Source: CAZOWL01 sp964583605
GTDB taxonomy: Bacteria > Pseudomonadota > Gammaproteobacteria > Chromatiales > Chromatiaceae
DNA: 10,547 bases
NCBI GenBank assembly: GCA_964583605.1
Contig: CAZOWL010000121.1
Location: 1-10,547 of the forward strand
Direction: 5' to 3'
The notes beneath the pieces are model-generated. The model saw only the letters and a list, made by a program, of their open reading frames with translations, ran no database searches and was not told the DNA's origin. The translations under genes were made by a program, and so were the position numbers. Shown piece by piece: positions 1-6,264 of this stretch. The first letter of the stretch is position 1. Each line of letters begins with the position of its first letter.

Positions 1-60
1 ACCCCAACCCTCTCCCAGAGGGCGAGGGAGCAAATGTGCTGCGCGGATTTCATCGTAAGG
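1..60 (+). repeat. Dispersed REP-like repeat, copy A
   Basis: This ~60 bp sequence recurs inverted at 5766-5823 and in a shorter, diverged form at 10461-10507. Over 1-55 it differs from the complement of 5769-5823 at one base only (T35 here, C there). It contains a small palindrome, CCCTCT-CCC-AGAGGG (8-22), followed by GGCGAGGGAG. The shared arm then runs through GTGCTGCGCGGATTTCATCG. Pyrimidine/purine repeats of this kind are common as dispersed extragenic palindromes in proteobacterial genomes. The repeat reads into the gene at 123. It also opens a GTG frame (MLRGFHR...) in frame with that gene, which I regard as repeat-derived and not its true N-terminus. Confidence 0.85.
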
Positions 61-122
61 GCGGGCGGCTCTCGGTGCGCTCTTCGAGGCATCATGTAGC
101 CGTCGCGCCGCTGCGTTACCCG

Positions 123-680
123 ATGCGTTACGAAGTCACCGAATCCACCCGGCACCGCGCCAAGGCCCCGCATGAGCTGGCGGTCGTCAATCTGCTCGTG
201 TTCAATCTCGTATTGCTGATCGCGATACTGGCCGGCGGCTTTCTGCCGGCCGACTCGGCGCTTGCCGATTATCGGTTGATCGGCGTGCTGCTGCCTTGGA
301 CTTTGTCGCTGGGGATCATCGCTTACACCTGGCTCCGGGCGCGGCACCTCGCGCGGCACGGGCACTGGCTGGTGGCTGCCCATTGGCGTTGGACGCTCAG
401 CCGCTACAAGGTGCTGCTGATTGCTTATGTTGGCGGCGCGGCGCTCATCGGCCTCGGCTGGCTTCTGTCGAACGCCTACAGTGACCCGCGGATGCAGGGG
501 CTTCTATTCCTCGCGTTGGAGCGTGTGGCCATAGCCCCTGTGTTGATCGTATTGATGGTCCTCGTCGTGTTGGAATCAGGAGCGATCTATCAAGCCGCCC
601 GCGGCGAGGTGCCGGGTCACATCGTCGCCCGCTTCCCGCCACCAGCCGAACTGGTTGGGATCGACGCCGCAGCGGATTGA
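123..680 (+). CDS. Four-helix inner-membrane protein of unknown function
   Basis: I do not recognise a family for this 185-residue protein. It has four clear hydrophobic segments, at about residues 18-42, 52-73, 96-116 and 128-152. The Arg/His-rich loop between helices 2 and 3 (ARHLARHGHW) is probably cytoplasmic, and the soluble tail of about 30 residues is proline-rich. The ATG at 123 was chosen because the frame upstream (GTG at 36, GTG at 75) lies in or next to the dispersed repeat and encodes nothing membrane-like. No good Shine-Dalgarno sequence precedes 123, so the start is uncertain. The gene is convergent with rpfC, 78 bp away. Xanthomonas rpf loci contain RpfH, a membrane protein related to the RpfC sensor region. 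I see no clear similarity between this protein and the RpfC membrane domain here, so I do not call it RpfH. Confidence 0.7.
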   Translation: MRYEVTESTRHRAKAPHELAVVNLLVFNLVLLIAILAGGFLPADSALADYRLIGVLLPWTLSLGIIAYTWLRARHLARHGHWLVAAHWRWTLSRYKVLLIAYVGGAALIGLGWLLSNAYSDPRMQGLLFLALERVAIAPVLIVLMVLVVLESGAIYQAARGEVPGHIVARFPPPAELVGIDAAAD

Positions 681-758
681 GACCCTGCGGAGAAAGATCT
701 GGTCGAGCATCCTGTTCCGCCCGATCTTGCTCCCTCCCGAGAGGCGGGGGAACGGATA

Positions 759-3311
759 CTAGCTGGCATCCTGTCCGCGCTGAGCGAGCTCCCGCAGTCG
801 CCGGGCGGTTTCTTCATGGGCGGCCTGGAGCTTGGTGAGCAACCTTCCGGCCTTGTGCCCGCGCAGCTCGAACGGCTTGAGCGCCCTGAGCTCCGCGCAT
901 AGGTCGAGCAGCCGAACCGCGCCTAGCTCCGCGGCACTCCCTTTGAGCGCATGGATGGCACCGCGCAGGGCCAGGTAGTCCTCTTCGGCGAGGGCTTGTG
1001 ACATCTTGGCGATCGATCGTTCACTGTCGCCGATAAAGCCGCCGACCAGATCCTGGAAAAAGCCCGGTTCCCTGCTGATCCGGCGCAGGGCACGCAGCTT
1101 CTGTTCCTCGACGATCTCGTCGGCGCGGCCGGTGCCGACGGGCCGGTCGGCTACCGCGCGCGGCTGGCCGGTCCCGCCGGCCGAGGGCTGCCGCGTCACC
1201 GTTGCGATGACCTCGAGTAGCCTCAGGGTCTCCACGGGCTTGGTAAGATAGGCGTCAACGCCGGCGGCACGATAGATCGCCTGCGCCTCGGGTGTCGCGT
1301 CGGCGGTCAGAATGATGGTCGGTAGCGGATCGGTTGGGGACAAGAACCGGTGCGCCTGCAGCACTTCTAGGCCGCTGCGGCCGGGCATGTTGTGATCGAG
1401 TATCAGCAGGTCGAAGTGCTTGCCACTGTCAGCGAGGAGATCCAGTGCGGCTTCTCCGTCTTGAGCCAGCGTGACGACATGTCCAATACGCTCCAGGAGC
1501 CCTTGCAGCACGCGGCGGTTGGTCTCGTTGTCCTCGGCGACCAAGATCCGCAATCCTGACTGGGTGGAGGCTGTCAGCTTGCGGTAGTGATCGGCCAGCG
1601 AGACGACGTTCTCCGGCATGTCCTGGGCGCTGCGGGCTGCGTGGATGGCATTGTAGAGCAGTGTCTTGTCGAGCGGCGCATAGAGGACGGCGAGGTAGCC
1701 GGCCTCTCGCCACCGTGTCTCGCTGTCGTGGAGCAATGGTGCCTGCACGAGTACCAGCCCGGTCTCGCAGAGTAATGACTCGGCGCGGATTCCCGCGGCG
1801 AACTGTTCGACTTCCAGATCCAGCCCGTCGGCGCAGACGAGGACGACCCCGTAAGGATGATCGGTGTCCTCGGCCCGTATCAGCTCGGCGAAGGCGCGTG
1901 CGGACGATTCGGCAACGAATCGGGCCATGCCCCAGGCCCGCAGGCATGCCTCGAGCTCGCTGACGACCTGGCTGGTGCCGACGATCAGGGCCCTTAGCTC
2001 GCGGAATCCGGGGCCGTTGCCGTCGCACGCCTGGTGGTCGTCCTGCGCGCTGATGGGCAGCTCGACCCAGAAGAGCGCGCCTTTGCCGGGCTCGCTCGTT
2101 AGGCCGATCTCTCCGCCCATCAGCACCGTGAGCTCGCGAGCGATGGCGGTGCCTAAGCCGGTTCCGCCGAAGCGACGCGTGGTGGAGCTGTCCGCTTGGC
2201 GAAAACTCTCGAAGATGTGCTCTTGGTCAGCTGGAGCGATGCCGATGCCCGTGTCCTCGACCTCCAGCCGCAGGCGCGCCGGGGATTCGGCAGTCGCAGA
2301 CCGCGCCAGTCGGACACGCAGCTCCACCCAGCCGACCTCGGTGAACTTGACGGCATTGCTGACGAGGTTCGTGACGATCTGGCGCAGATGCAGCGGATCG
2401 CCCCGCAACAGGAAGGGCACTTGGGGATCAATGCGCAGATGCAGCGCCAAGCCCTTACGTTGCGCTTGTGCTCGAAACATCTTGATGATATCGGCGAGTA
2501 GCCGGTGCAGATCAAGCTCGACGCATTCCAGCGTGATGCGACCCGCCTCGATCTTTGAGAAATCCAGAACGTTCTCGATGATGCCAAGAAGTGTCCTGGC
2601 CGATGACTGGATGGTCCGGGCGAGGGAGCGGTGCTCGCGACTCAAATCCGAGTCCATCAGCAGGTCGCTCATGCCGATCACGCCGTTGAGCGGCGTGCGC
2701 AGCTCATGGCTCATCTTGGCGAGAAACTGGCTCTTCGCACGGCTCGCCTCATTCGCCCGGCGGATTGCTTCAGTCAGCTTGCGCAGCAGGGCCGCCATGT
2801 AAGGCGGGATCAGCAGCAGCACCAGCAGGAAGCTGGCGCCGAAGAAACCATGCTCGTGCCAGTACGCGGAGAGCGCCATCACGGTGCCGAAGCCCGTCAC
2901 CGCCAAAATCGTTGCGAGCGTGAGGTAACTGAGCCCGTAACGAAAACCGTTGCCGATGATCACCCAAAGATACACCGCCAGCAGCGGCGCACCCTGCTCA
3001 CCGGCGAGCCCCATGACCACCGAGGTGGTTGCCATATCGAGGCCGATCCCGAGGATGCGGCGCAGCGGTGACGGGGCAGGGAACAGCAGCACCCCGAGGA
3101 ACAGCATCAGCGACGCCGCCATGAAGCCCACGGCGAGCCACACGATCAGCGGCCCAGCGAAATTGTCGGAGCCCCCGAGCTTGAGCGTCAGGAGATAGAG
3201 GCAGGCAGTAAGCCCGATAACAATCCGGATGAGGACCTGCTCATGCTCGCTGTCCGACCTTCTGCTGAAGTCAGCAAGCGGGCCAGAGTCTCTCTCCGAC
3301 CTGCGGCTCAT
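759..3311 (-). CDS. rpfC: RpfC-like membrane hybrid histidine kinase (DSF sensor)
   Basis: 850-residue sensor kinase. Membrane helices span about residues 25-175. HisKA has its phospho-His at H202 (MSHELRTPLNG). The ATPase domain has an N-box (N315, N319), DTGIGI at 353-358 and GGTGLGTAI at 382-390. A degenerate receiver-like segment covers about 437-560. A full receiver follows (E593/D594, phospho-Asp D639, K691), then a C-terminal HPt with H787 (HALKGSAAELG). The N-terminal DSEH-Q-LIRI stretch (20-30) and IGNGFRYG (119-126) match Xanthomonas RpfC as I remember it; the short N-terminal region there is tied to DSF binding. The phosphorelay should run H202 to D639 to H787 to RpfG D63. The ATG at 3311 lies 18 bp after the rpfG stop, so the two are probably co-transcribed. 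Xanthomonas RpfC is about 726 residues; the extra length is mainly the pseudo-receiver. The ligand is inferred. Confidence 0.9.
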   Translation of the reverse strand: MSRRSERDSGPLADFSRRSDSEHEQVLIRIVIGLTACLYLLTLKLGGSDNFAGPLIVWLAVGFMAASLMLFLGVLLFPAPSPLRRILGIGLDMATTSVVMGLAGEQGAPLLAVYLWVIIGNGFRYGLSYLTLATILAVTGFGTVMALSAYWHEHGFFGASFLLVLLLIPPYMAALLRKLTEAIRRANEASRAKSQFLAKMSHELRTPLNGVIGMSDLLMDSDLSREHRSLARTIQSSARTLLGIIENVLDFSKIEAGRITLECVELDLHRLLADIIKMFRAQAQRKGLALHLRIDPQVPFLLRGDPLHLRQIVTNLVSNAVKFTEVGWVELRVRLARSATAESPARLRLEVEDTGIGIAPADQEHIFESFRQADSSTTRRFGGTGLGTAIARELTVLMGGEIGLTSEPGKGALFWVELPISAQDDHQACDGNGPGFRELRALIVGTSQVVSELEACLRAWGMARFVAESSARAFAELIRAEDTDHPYGVVLVCADGLDLEVEQFAAGIRAESLLCETGLVLVQAPLLHDSETRWREAGYLAVLYAPLDKTLLYNAIHAARSAQDMPENVVSLADHYRKLTASTQSGLRILVAEDNETNRRVLQGLLERIGHVVTLAQDGEAALDLLADSGKHFDLLILDHNMPGRSGLEVLQAHRFLSPTDPLPTIILTADATPEAQAIYRAAGVDAYLTKPVETLRLLEVIATVTRQPSAGGTGQPRAVADRPVGTGRADEIVEEQKLRALRRISREPGFFQDLVGGFIGDSERSIAKMSQALAEEDYLALRGAIHALKGSAAELGAVRLLDLCAELRALKPFELRGHKAGRLLTKLQAAHEETARRLRELAQRGQDAS

Positions 3312-3329
3312 GACCTGGCGGGCGCTGGA

Positions 3330-4469
3330 TCAGTGCTTGTTATTAACAAGCGGCGGGAACGCGTGGCCGTCGGTGAACGGAATTGGGCACAGGCTGGTCT
3401 CACGGGAATCGGCGAGAGCGCGATGGATGCTTTGGATGTCGCCGATGCTCGCCAGGAAGGCCTGAACGCAATCTGGGTCGAAGTGGCTGCCGGCCAAGCC
3501 GCGGATATAGGCGATCGCCTCGGTGAGCGGCCAGGCACGCTTGTACGGACGCTCCGTCGTCAGGGCATCGAATACATCGGCCACGGCGACGATCCGCGCC
3601 GCTAGTGGTATGGCCTCACCGGCCAGCCCGGACGGATAGCCTGAGCCGTCGTACTTCTCATGGTGGTGCAGCGCAATCGTGGCCCCGAGCTGAAGGTAGT
3701 GAGACGGGCTGTCTTTGAGTATCTCGTAACCGATCTCGCTGTGGCGCTGCATGATCAGGAACTCCTGATGCGTCAAGCGGCCCGGCTTGAGCAGGATACG
3801 ATCGGGAATGCCAACCTTGCCGATGTCGTGCATCGGCGCAGCCAGCTCGATGTCCTCGCAGGTTACCGGCGACAGGCCGAGGGCCTCCGCCATTCGCCGC
3901 GAGTACTGCGCGATGCGCAGCACGTGGTCGCCCGTACCCTCATCGCGGTACTCGCCGGCCTTCGCCAGCCGCAGCAAGGTCTCCCGCTCACGCGCCTTGA
4001 TCTTGCGGGTGGCCTCGGCAACCTGGTCTTCAAGCAAGGCGGCACGATCGCGAATTATTCTTTGCTGGCTGCGCAGGGTCAACAGGTTGCGGCAGCGGGC
4101 GCGACATTCATGCTCATCGATCGGCCGGTTCAGAAAATCCGTTGCCCCGGCATCCAAGGCCTGATAGCGGATGCGTCTGTCCTCGACGATCGTGACAACG
4201 ATGAGCGGCACATCGATGCAGGCAGGGATGCCGCGTACGCGCCGGATGAAAGCGATTCCGTCCATGTCCGGCATCATGTAATCGGTAAGGATGAGGTCCG
4301 GGGTCCTCTCCCGGATCTGCTCGATGGCGGCGGGTCCGTTGCTGAAAGCGACCACGTCCAGATCCCCATTGAGACCGCGGATAAGCTGCTCCAAGATCCG
4401 CCGTCCGGTGAATTGGTCGTCGACAATGACGACGAGTGGTCGAGGCCGCTCGGGGGATAGGGCAAGCAC
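3330..4469 (-). CDS. rpfG: RpfG-like response regulator, REC plus HD-GYP c-di-GMP phosphodiesterase
   Basis: 379-residue cytoplasmic regulator, close to the ~378 of Xanthomonas RpfG. The receiver (about 12-130) has D17/D18 in IVDDQ and phospho-Asp D63 in LTDYMMP. The usual receiver Lys is Arg (R115 in FLNRPID). A probable coiled linker (about 135-175) leads to the HD-GYP domain, with H214/D215 (MHDIGKVGIPDRIL), H243, HHHE (268-271), GSGYPSGL (GYP at 277-279) and VADVFDALT. HD-GYP domains hydrolyse c-di-GMP, and phosphorylation by RpfC should raise this activity, linking DSF sensing to lower c-di-GMP. The start is GTG at 4469, with GAGAGG about 10 nt upstream and an in-frame TAA nine bases before it, which rules out a longer start. 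It is the first gene of an rpfG-rpfC operon. No rpfH gene lies between the two. Confidence 0.93.
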   Translation of the reverse strand: MLALSPERPRPLVVIVDDQFTGRRILEQLIRGLNGDLDVVAFSNGPAAIEQIRERTPDLILTDYMMPDMDGIAFIRRVRGIPACIDVPLIVVTIVEDRRIRYQALDAGATDFLNRPIDEHECRARCRNLLTLRSQQRIIRDRAALLEDQVAEATRKIKARERETLLRLAKAGEYRDEGTGDHVLRIAQYSRRMAEALGLSPVTCEDIELAAPMHDIGKVGIPDRILLKPGRLTHQEFLIMQRHSEIGYEILKDSPSHYLQLGATIALHHHEKYDGSGYPSGLAGEAIPLAARIVAVADVFDALTTERPYKRAWPLTEAIAYIRGLAGSHFDPDCVQAFLASIGDIQSIHRALADSRETSLCPIPFTDGHAFPPLVNNKH

Positions 4470-4716
4470 GGTTGCGTTAGCCTCTCAATGTCGCGTACGG
4501 GTCGATCGGTGCGATCCAGTACATCTCAGGGCTCGCCGACGGTCTCGATCCTGATCTCAGTCGTCGTTCTGGGCCTTTCGTCCGAGTCGTGATCGAGCGA
4601 GCTGCGTACAACGCCGTTGGGGGGGCTGGGCCGGCTGTGCGGGTCGCCCCGGTTCGCGACCCCGGTGCGGTCAGTGGTCGCCCCCTGCTTCCGTTAGTAC
4701 CGAGTCCCTTTCCGCC

Positions 4717-4745
4717 ATTATCAAAATGTTTGGCCCATGCATCAA
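4717..4745 (-). promoter_or_regulatory. Candidate sigma-70 promoter for the rpfG-rpfC operon
   Basis: Read on the minus strand, TTGATG (4745-4740) is followed after exactly 17 bp by GATAAT (4722-4717). These match the -35 and -10 consensus at 4 of 6 and 5 of 6 positions. The spacer is AT-richer than its GC-rich surroundings. Transcription would start near 4710 and leave a leader of about 240 nt before the rpfG GTG. It is the best match I found in this gap, but it is a by-eye prediction. Confidence 0.45.
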
Positions 4746-4876
4746 GGGCATGCGTCGACCAGATGCGGGGGGCGGTTCACATTTCGCCGCGGATTCGGAT
4801 ATGACCACTGTAATCTGACTCGGCCGGCCTTCGTACCGCAGGGACCAGTTGCCCCTCAGGCGCCGCCCAGAAGCGG

Positions 4877-4908
4877 GAGAGGTAGGCGCCCGCAGTTGGC
4901 GCCCTCTC
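4877..4908 (-). terminator. Bulged GC-rich hairpin downstream of the chorismate lyase gene
   Basis: GAGAGG (4877-4882) pairs with CCTCTC (4903-4908). Inside it GGCGC pairs with GCGCC around the loop CGCAGTT, with TAG bulged on one side. The hairpin lies about 100 nt past the lyase stop on the minus strand and before the rpfG promoter, so it could end that transcript. No T-run follows, so an RNA-structure or attenuation role is equally possible. Confidence 0.35.
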
Positions 4909-5005
4909 ATGGGGCCGGGGAGCTGAGAGGACGGTCGGGGCGAGGGGAATGGGCTACACGGCACCCGTCGACTCCACAGAGGCGTGCGGTCTTAACACCG
5001 CCGCG

Positions 5006-5611
5006 TCACCGATAGAGGGAGACAGGAAAGCTCTCCGTGATCAGGATGACAGGCTCGCTACCGATAATGATGCGGTACGTGCGCAACAATGTATCTTGCG
5101 TGCCAAAATCCGTCGAGACGGCATCGCCGTCGGAGGCCATCTCCATCTCCATGACCTCACGATAGCTCTCTAGCCCGCTATCGCGGATCAGCACACCGAT
5201 GCCGATCTCGCGGTTGATGAGCCGTTGTCGAAATTCCGCGGGGATGTGCTCCGTGCGAATCACCGAAAACGCAGTGGCGTACAGGGTGTCGCTGTCGGCA
5301 CCGCGGAGATGTGCTTCTCGCACCAGCACGCGATCGCCGGCCGCAACGCGAATCCAAGGAATCGCCCGTTCGGCGGCGATGAACTCTTGCCGCTGCGTCA
5401 GCACATTCACCGGCTCCCAGAAGAAGGCCTCGAGAATCTTCGTCACCGTGCCGTCAGTGACCAAGAGGGCACGCAAGAAGGGCGGCAGGGCCTCCAATGC
5501 GACGAGCCCGCCGCCGCGTCTTCGAATCGCCCCGTCGCGCAAGAAGCCATCGCAGCGAAAGGGGTTGGAGCTCTCGTCGGTGTCGGATCGATCATAATAG
5601 CGGCTAACCAT
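5006..5611 (-). CDS. Chorismate pyruvate-lyase-like protein (UbiC/DUF98 type)
   Basis: 201-residue soluble protein. Members of this fold remove pyruvate from chorismate to give 4-hydroxybenzoate, the ring precursor of ubiquinone and of some pigments. Family marks seen: LPPFLRALLVTDGTVTKIL at 42-60; FFWEPV at 63-68; R98 in VREAHLRG, aligning with the substrate-binding Arg of UbiC; SYREVMEME at 149-157; and E193 in LITESFPVSLY, aligning with UbiC's catalytic Glu in LLTELFLP. The layout resembles the DUF98 branch more than classical UbiC. The ATG at 5611 was chosen because the open frame further upstream is non-conserved and ends in the dispersed repeat; its ribosome site is weak. No ubiA follows. 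It lies 536 bp upstream of rpfG on the same strand, so probably a separate transcript. The exact product is inferred. Confidence 0.8.
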   Translation of the reverse strand: MVSRYYDRSDTDESSNPFRCDGFLRDGAIRRRGGGLVALEALPPFLRALLVTDGTVTKILEAFFWEPVNVLTQRQEFIAAERAIPWIRVAAGDRVLVREAHLRGADSDTLYATAFSVIRTEHIPAEFRQRLINREIGIGVLIRDSGLESYREVMEMEMASDGDAVSTDFGTQDTLLRTYRIIIGSEPVILITESFPVSLYR

Positions 5612-5765
5612 CGGCGGGCTCGATGAGAGGTTGACGTGGGGGGATTGAGCCTGTTTGGCGCAGGCGTGGCGATCTGTGTGATACGACCTGGCCGAGCGCG
5701 GTCGCGGCCGCGGCAAGCCGGCGGCAATCACAGCGTGTCTTGAGTAGGAACGGGCGCATTCGTTC

Positions 5766-5823
5766 TCACGATGAAATCCGCGCAGCACGTTTGCTCCCTC
5801 GCCCTCTGGGAGAGGGTTGGGGT
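5766..5823 (-). repeat. Dispersed REP-like repeat, copy B (inverted relative to copy A)
   Basis: The complement of 5769-5823 matches 1-55 with a single mismatch. Copies A and B therefore form a ~55 bp inverted repeat enclosing the membrane-protein, rpfC, rpfG and lyase genes. Copy B reads leftward, into the lyase gene, ending about 160 bp before its start. Like copy A, it opens a spurious MLRGFHR frame that runs into the downstream gene. Confidence 0.85.
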
Positions 5824-5995
5824 AAGGGAGCGATCAGAGGCGAGGCGACGGGGTGTAGGACATAGGAGTAACATCTTTGCAACGTGGTGTTTGGTGTCGA
5901 TTCGCTAGCTCGCAGCCTCGATGGGTGCCGCCTTTGGGTCCCAGGCCATTGTCTCATCGTACCCGAGCTGTCTACTATTCGCTCAGCCTGGGGCT

Positions 5996-6023
5996 AAAAA
6001 AAAACACGTTTGTGTGTTATACC
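5996..6023 (+). promoter_or_regulatory. Candidate lpp promoter with A-tract
   Basis: A run of nine A (5996-6004) is followed by TGT-TATACC (6015-6023), an extended -10 type element. No clear -35 box lies 17 bp upstream; the A-tract occupies that area and could act as an UP-like element. Transcription would start near 6030, about 40 nt before the lpp ATG. Confidence 0.4.
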
Positions 6024-6054
6024 TTCAGGTGCCAATCGGCAAATTGCTTCTCAT

Positions 6055-6061
6055 AAGGGAG
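6055..6061 (+). promoter_or_regulatory. lpp ribosome binding site
   Basis: AAGGGAG lies eight bases before the ATG at 6070. It is a strong Shine-Dalgarno match that fixes the start at 6070 and rules out the longer frame opening at 6010. Confidence 0.75.
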
Positions 6062-6069
6062 AATCACCA

Positions 6070-6264
6070 ATGACCCGTACCAAGCTCGTCGCCCTGACTG
6101 CCAGCACCCTCTTCGCCGCGGCGTTGCTCGGCGGCTGTGCCACCGATCAAGAGGCCCGCGACATGGCGCAACAGGCCCTCGACGCGGCGAACGCGGCGCA
6201 GTCCTGCTGCGATGCGAACCAGGCCCGTATCGATCGTATGTATCAGAAGATCATGTCTAAGTGA
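6070..6264 (+). CDS. Short Lpp/OprI-like alanine-zipper outer-membrane lipoprotein
   Basis: 64-residue precursor. A lipoprotein signal peptide (MTRTK, then a hydrophobic core) ends in the lipobox LLGGC, with lipidated Cys at C23. Residue 24 is Ala, which favours outer-membrane sorting. The 42-residue mature part is an Ala-rich amphipathic helix (AQQALDAANAAQ) of the kind that trimerises in Lpp/OprI. The final residue is Lys (K64 in MYQKIMSK), as in E. coli Lpp, where that Lys is joined to meso-diaminopimelate of peptidoglycan. The mature chain is much shorter than the 58 residues of E. coli Lpp. A Cys-Cys pair (C46-C47) sits mid-helix. The gene has its own promoter-like and ribosome binding signals and is followed by two hairpins. 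It is convergent with an L,D-transpeptidase gene and overlaps its end by 22 bp. Confidence 0.88.
   Translation: MTRTKLVALTASTLFAAALLGGCATDQEARDMAQQALDAANAAQSCCDANQARIDRMYQKIMSK

Larger units (their letters stand above)
4470..5005 (-). other. 536-bp gene-free gap between chorismate lyase and rpfG
   Basis: Short open frames exist on both strands, but they are rich in Pro, Arg and Ser, have no ribosome binding sites and overlap one another; I consider none real. The gap holds the candidate rpfG promoter (4717-4745) and a strong hairpin (4877-4908). I saw no riboswitch: the GGCAAACC-type core of a c-di-GMP-I aptamer is absent. Confidence 0.6.
5612..6069. other. 458-bp intergenic region between divergent chorismate lyase and lpp
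   Basis: Neither strand has a convincing coding frame. The region holds repeat copy B (5766-5823), an A-tract with a candidate lpp promoter (5996-6023) and the lpp ribosome binding site (6055-6061). The stretch 5824-5990 shows nothing I can name. No clear sigma-70 promoter was seen for the lyase gene. Confidence 0.6.

Noticed and set aside
36..122. N-terminal extension of the first gene from GTG at 36 (MLRGFHR...)
   Set aside because: The same peptide arises from repeat copy B before the lyase gene, so it comes from the repeat and not from a conserved protein N-terminus.
681..758. Possible terminator between the first gene and rpfC (weak stem at 734-750; AAGATC/GATCTT at 694-728)
   Set aside because: The stems are only 6 bp, one has a G-T pair, and no T-run follows on either strand; too weak to list.
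1864..2802. 312-codon plus-strand frame opposite rpfC
   Set aside because: It is Ser/Arg-rich low-complexity protein mirroring the kinase codons, has no ribosome binding site and is entirely covered by rpfC.
3660..4460. 266-codon plus-strand frame opposite rpfG
   Set aside because: It is the antisense shadow of a gene whose HD-GYP and receiver motifs are unambiguous.
4470..4716. c-di-GMP riboswitch in the rpfG leader
   Set aside because: It would be attractive given the c-di-GMP output, but I found no GEMM-type conserved core on either strand.
4589..5015. Several 70-100 codon frames on both strands in the gap upstream of rpfG
   Set aside because: They overlap each other, lack ribosome sites, are Pro/Arg/Ser-rich and show no membrane, signal or domain pattern.
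5824..5990. Possible tRNA, small RNA or gene remnant between repeat B and lpp
   Set aside because: No cloverleaf, no clear stem series and no coding frame with recognisable motifs.
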